DNA of 41,955 bases from Weissella muntiaci (lineage in GTDB: Bacteria; Bacillota; Bacilli; Lactobacillales; Lactobacillaceae), in assembly GCF_008107635.1 (NCBI RefSeq), contig NZ_SDGZ01000017.1:1-41955 (forward strand). The letters run 5' to 3'. The notes beneath the pieces are model-generated. The model worked only from the letters and a program-made list of their open reading frames with translations, was not told the DNA's origin and made no database searches. Positions 39,960 to 41,955 of this stretch are shown piece after piece. The position numbers and the translations under genes were made by a program. Within the stretch, counting starts at the first letter, position 1. Each line of letters begins with the position of its first letter.

Positions 39960-41955
39960 TTAATTTTCTTTTTTCTTGCCAGCTGCTGCCAAGGTTCCTA
40001 GACCGAGTAACATTAACCCGGCAATTGAAACCAAACTCTCTGATGCATAACCAGTTTCAGGGAGTGTATTTGCCGAATCATCCATGTTTCTATGAATAGA
40101 TCCCGAATTTCCACCATTACCATCTAATCCCAAGTTAGTTCCAGAACCATTCCCGCTTTCTGAAACCACTGGTTTTGCTAGAACGGTTATATTAGCCGTA
40201 GCCCAAACCTCATCACCTAGTATACCTGAAGAATTCAAATTCATCATCTTTAATAGGTCTTCTTTTTGTGCATTCGTTAAGCTCAAACTTCCCCACATAT
40301 AAGTAATTGTATACTTTCCGGGAACATTCAAATCGCCTGAAAGAATATATTGAATTACATTTGCTGGAATATCATCACTGAAGTAACCAAATGAAGTCCG
40401 ATCAACAAAAGTGATCTTATTTGCTGTCAAATAATTACCGTGGTCATCCTTCAAACTCACAAAATTATCGCTTGGATTCCAAGTACCAGCAGTAACTGTT
40501 GAATCATGGACTTCCAACTCTGGGCTTGATAGGTTATCACCCTTCAAGTTGTTTCCAACATTACCACTACCGGTGTTATTGTCACCAATATTATTATCAC
40601 CAGTGTTGTTATTTCCAACGTTACTGTTTCCGGTATTGTTGTCACCTGAGTTATCGGTTCCTACATTACTGTTTCCGATGTTATTGTCTCCAGAATTGTC
40701 CGATCCCACATTACTGTTTCCAGTGTTATTATCCCCGAAGTTGTCTGAACCCACGTTACTGTTTCCAGTATTGTTGTCTCCCGAGTTGTCTGAGCCTACA
40801 TTACTGTTCCCTGTATTATTGTCGCCGGAGTTGTCTGAACCAGTATTACTGTTCCCTGTATTATTATCTCCAGAGTTGTCTGAGCCTGTATTACTGTTCC
40901 CAGTATTATTGTCGCCAGAGTTGTCTGAGCCTACATTACTGTTCCCTGTATTGTTATCTCCAGAATTGTCTGAGCCTGTATTACTGTTCCCGGTATTGTT
41001 ATCTCCAGAATTGTCTGAGCCTACATTGCTGTTCCCGGTATTGTTATCCCCAGAGTTGTTTGAGCCCGTATTATTATCACCAGAATTATCGGTTCCAGTG
41101 TTACTGTTCCCTGTATTGTTGTCCCCAGAATTATCTGAACCCGTATTACTGTTTCCAGTATTGTTGTCTCCCGAGTTGTCTGAGCCTGTATTGCTGTTTC
41201 CAGTATTGTTGTCTCCCGAGTTGTCTGAGCCTGTATTGTTATTCCCAGAGTTATTTGAGCCTGTATTGCTGTTTCCAGTATTGCTGTCGCCGGAGTTGTC
41301 TGAGCCGGTATTACTGTTTCCAGTATTATTATCCCCAGAATTGTCTGAGCCCGTATTGCTGTTTCCAGTATTGCTATCCCCAGAGTTGTCTGAGCCTACA
41401 TTACTGTTTCCAGTATTGTTATCCCCGGAATTATCTGAACCCGTGTTACTGTTTCCAGTATTATTATCACCAGAATTATCGGTTCCAGTGTTACTGTTTC
41501 CAGTATTGTTATCTCCAGAGTTGTCCGAGCCCGTATTGCTGTTTCCAGTATTGCTGTCTCCCGAGTTATCTGACCCTACATTACTATTTCCAGTATTATT
41601 ATCACCAGAATTATCGGTTCCAGTGTTACTGTTTCCAGTATTATTATCTCCAGAATTATCGGTTCCAGTGTTACTGTTTCCAGTGTTGTTATCTCCAGAG
41701 TTGTCCGAGCCCGTATTGCTATTTCCAGTATTGCTGTCTCCCGAGTTATCTGATCCTACATTACTATTTCCAGTATTATTATCACCAGAATTATCGGTTC
41801 CAGTATTACTGTTTCCAGTATTGTTGTCGCCAGAATTGTCTGAACCCGTATTACTGTTTCCAGTATTGTTGTCTCCCGAGTTGTCTGAGCCGGTATTGCT
41901 GTTTCCAGTATTGCTGTCTCCCGAGTTATCTGATCCTACATTACTATTTCCAGTA
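39960..41955 (-). CDS. Giant LPXTG protein with XNXGX pentapeptide repeats (5' end outside)
   Basis: The frame is open from the right edge to the stop at 39960 (at least 665 codons). No start codon occurs in the repeat until a GTG at 40754, so the gene surely begins outside. The visible body is about 95 pentapeptides of the form X-N-X-G-X (such as GSDNSGDNNTGNSNT), ordered as a 15-residue higher unit. After it comes an Ig-like domain of about 110 residues (EVHDSTVTAGTWNPSDNFVS, then PGKYTITYMWG). A Ser/Gly/Asn linker, LPETG at 40050-40064, a hydrophobic helix and the tail GKKKEN follow. It is a sortase-anchored surface protein. The Asn/Ser/Thr-rich stalk and the three following glycosyltransferases suggest it is glycosylated. 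Confidence 0.88.
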   Translation of the reverse strand, partial: TGNSNVGSDNSGDSNTGNSNTGSDNSGDNNTGNSNTGSDNSGDNNTGNSNTGTDNSGDNNTGNSNVGSDNSGDSNTGNSNTGSDNSGDNNTGNSNTGTDNSGDNNTGNSNTGTDNSGDNNTGNSNVGSDNSGDSNTGNSNTGSDNSGDNNTGNSNTGTDNSGDNNTGNSNTGSDNSGDNNTGNSNVGSDNSGDSNTGNSNTGSDNSGDNNTGNSNTGSDNSGDSNTGNSNTGSNNSGNNNTGSDNSGDNNTGNSNTGSDNSGDNNTGNSNTGSDNSGDNNTGNSNTGTDNSGDNNTGSNNSGDNNTGNSNVGSDNSGDNNTGNSNTGSDNSGDNNTGNSNVGSDNSGDNNTGNSNTGSDNSGDNNTGNSNTGSDNSGDNNTGNSNVGSDNSGDNNTGNSNVGSDNFGDNNTGNSNVGSDNSGDNNIGNSNVGTDNSGDNNTGNSNVGNNNTGDNNIGDNNTGSGNVGNNLKGDNLSSPELEVHDSTVTAGTWNPSDNFVSLKDDHGNYLTANKITFVDRTSFGYFSDDIPANVIQYILSGDLNVPGKYTITYMWGSLSLTNAQKEDLLKMMNLNSSGILGDEVWATANITVLAKPVVSESGNGSGTNLGLDGNGGNSGSIHRNMDDSANTLPETGYASESLVSIAGLMLLGLGTLAAAGKKKEN
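40530..41955 (-). repeat. 45-bp coding tandem array (XNXGX pentapeptides)
   Basis: About 1.4 kb of tandem 15-bp units, ordered mostly into 45-bp triplets (roles GSDNS, GDNNT, GNSNT/V). It runs to the right edge and shows mixed synonymous changes and a few divergent units near its 3' end. It resembles Pentapeptide_2 arrays. Blocks of several units recur almost identically (for example around 41560-41660 and 41740-41840), indicating recent expansion or contraction. Confidence 0.9.

Noticed and set aside
39960-40754. ORF starting at the GTG at 40754 as the complete LPXTG gene
   Set aside because: The frame stays open and repeat-coding to the window edge, and there is no signal peptide or ribosome binding site at 40754. 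The start is internal.
40530-41955. Dense tandem DNA repeats that could be mistaken for a CRISPR array or minisatellite
   Set aside because: The units are in phase with one open frame that ends in an LPXTG anchor. There are no unique spacers and no cas genes.

Overview
The window looks like a low-GC Lactobacillaceae chromosome, with gene content typical of former Lactobacillus species. Evidence includes AGGAGG-type ribosome binding sites, LPXTG and WxL surface proteins, a KxYKxxKxW-type signal peptide, a GPH transporter plus GH31 alpha-xylosidase pair resembling xylP-xylQ, TagE/GtfA-like glycosyltransferases and solitary RelB/DinJ antitoxins. I saw no rRNA, tRNA, insertion sequence, prophage or CRISPR array. 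Nearly all genes are on the minus strand. The exceptions are a WxL protein, a D-2-hydroxyacid dehydrogenase and an AraC regulator.

Layout. 1-945: start of a serine-repeat adhesin running off the left edge. 1.7-2.5 kb: WxL surface protein. 2.7-5.0 kb: deoxyribosyltransferase-like protein, a candidate small RNA and the dehydrogenase. 5.3-9.6 kb: membrane-anchored protein, a broken small ORF, an HPP-like membrane protein and an OmpR-type two-component system. 9.7-12.0 kb: LPXTG protein with four SSURE repeats. 12.2-15.5 kb: CynX-like transporter with a hairpin over its ribosome binding site, gene remnants, a second candidate small RNA, endonuclease IV and a HesB-like protein. 15.6-19.6 kb: two paralogous DinJ-type antitoxins, one followed by an unknown 54-residue protein, flanking an arylsulfotransferase, a TIGR02206-like membrane protein and a DUF5808-like protein. 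19.8-30.4 kb: a stress and efflux block with a DHA2 pump and TetR, an alpha/beta hydrolase, an operon of MFS, SDR, aldo/keto reductase and MerR, a DUF2075 helicase-like ATPase, and an ABC exporter with TetR. 30.7-35.3 kb: alpha-xyloside utilisation (GH31, GPH symporter, divergent AraC, cre-like site). 35.3-41.96 kb: three tandem TagE/GtfA-like glycosyltransferases downstream of a very large LPXTG protein whose body is an XNXGX pentapeptide array.

The strongest candidate for an unusual system is the right end. A wall-anchored protein built from about 95 Asn/Ser/Thr/Gly/Asp pentapeptides (Pentapeptide_2-like, best known from mycobacterial PPE-MPTR proteins) is followed by three paralogous glycosyltransferases of the family that O-glycosylates lactobacillar surface proteins. 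My inference is a dedicated adhesin-glycosylation locus. Other notable signals are the C-rich-loop small RNA near 13.73 kb, the paired solitary antitoxins, and several well-formed operators. These include a MerR-type promoter with a 19-bp spacer at 26.3 kb and TetR-type palindromes at 22.05 and 30.40 kb.
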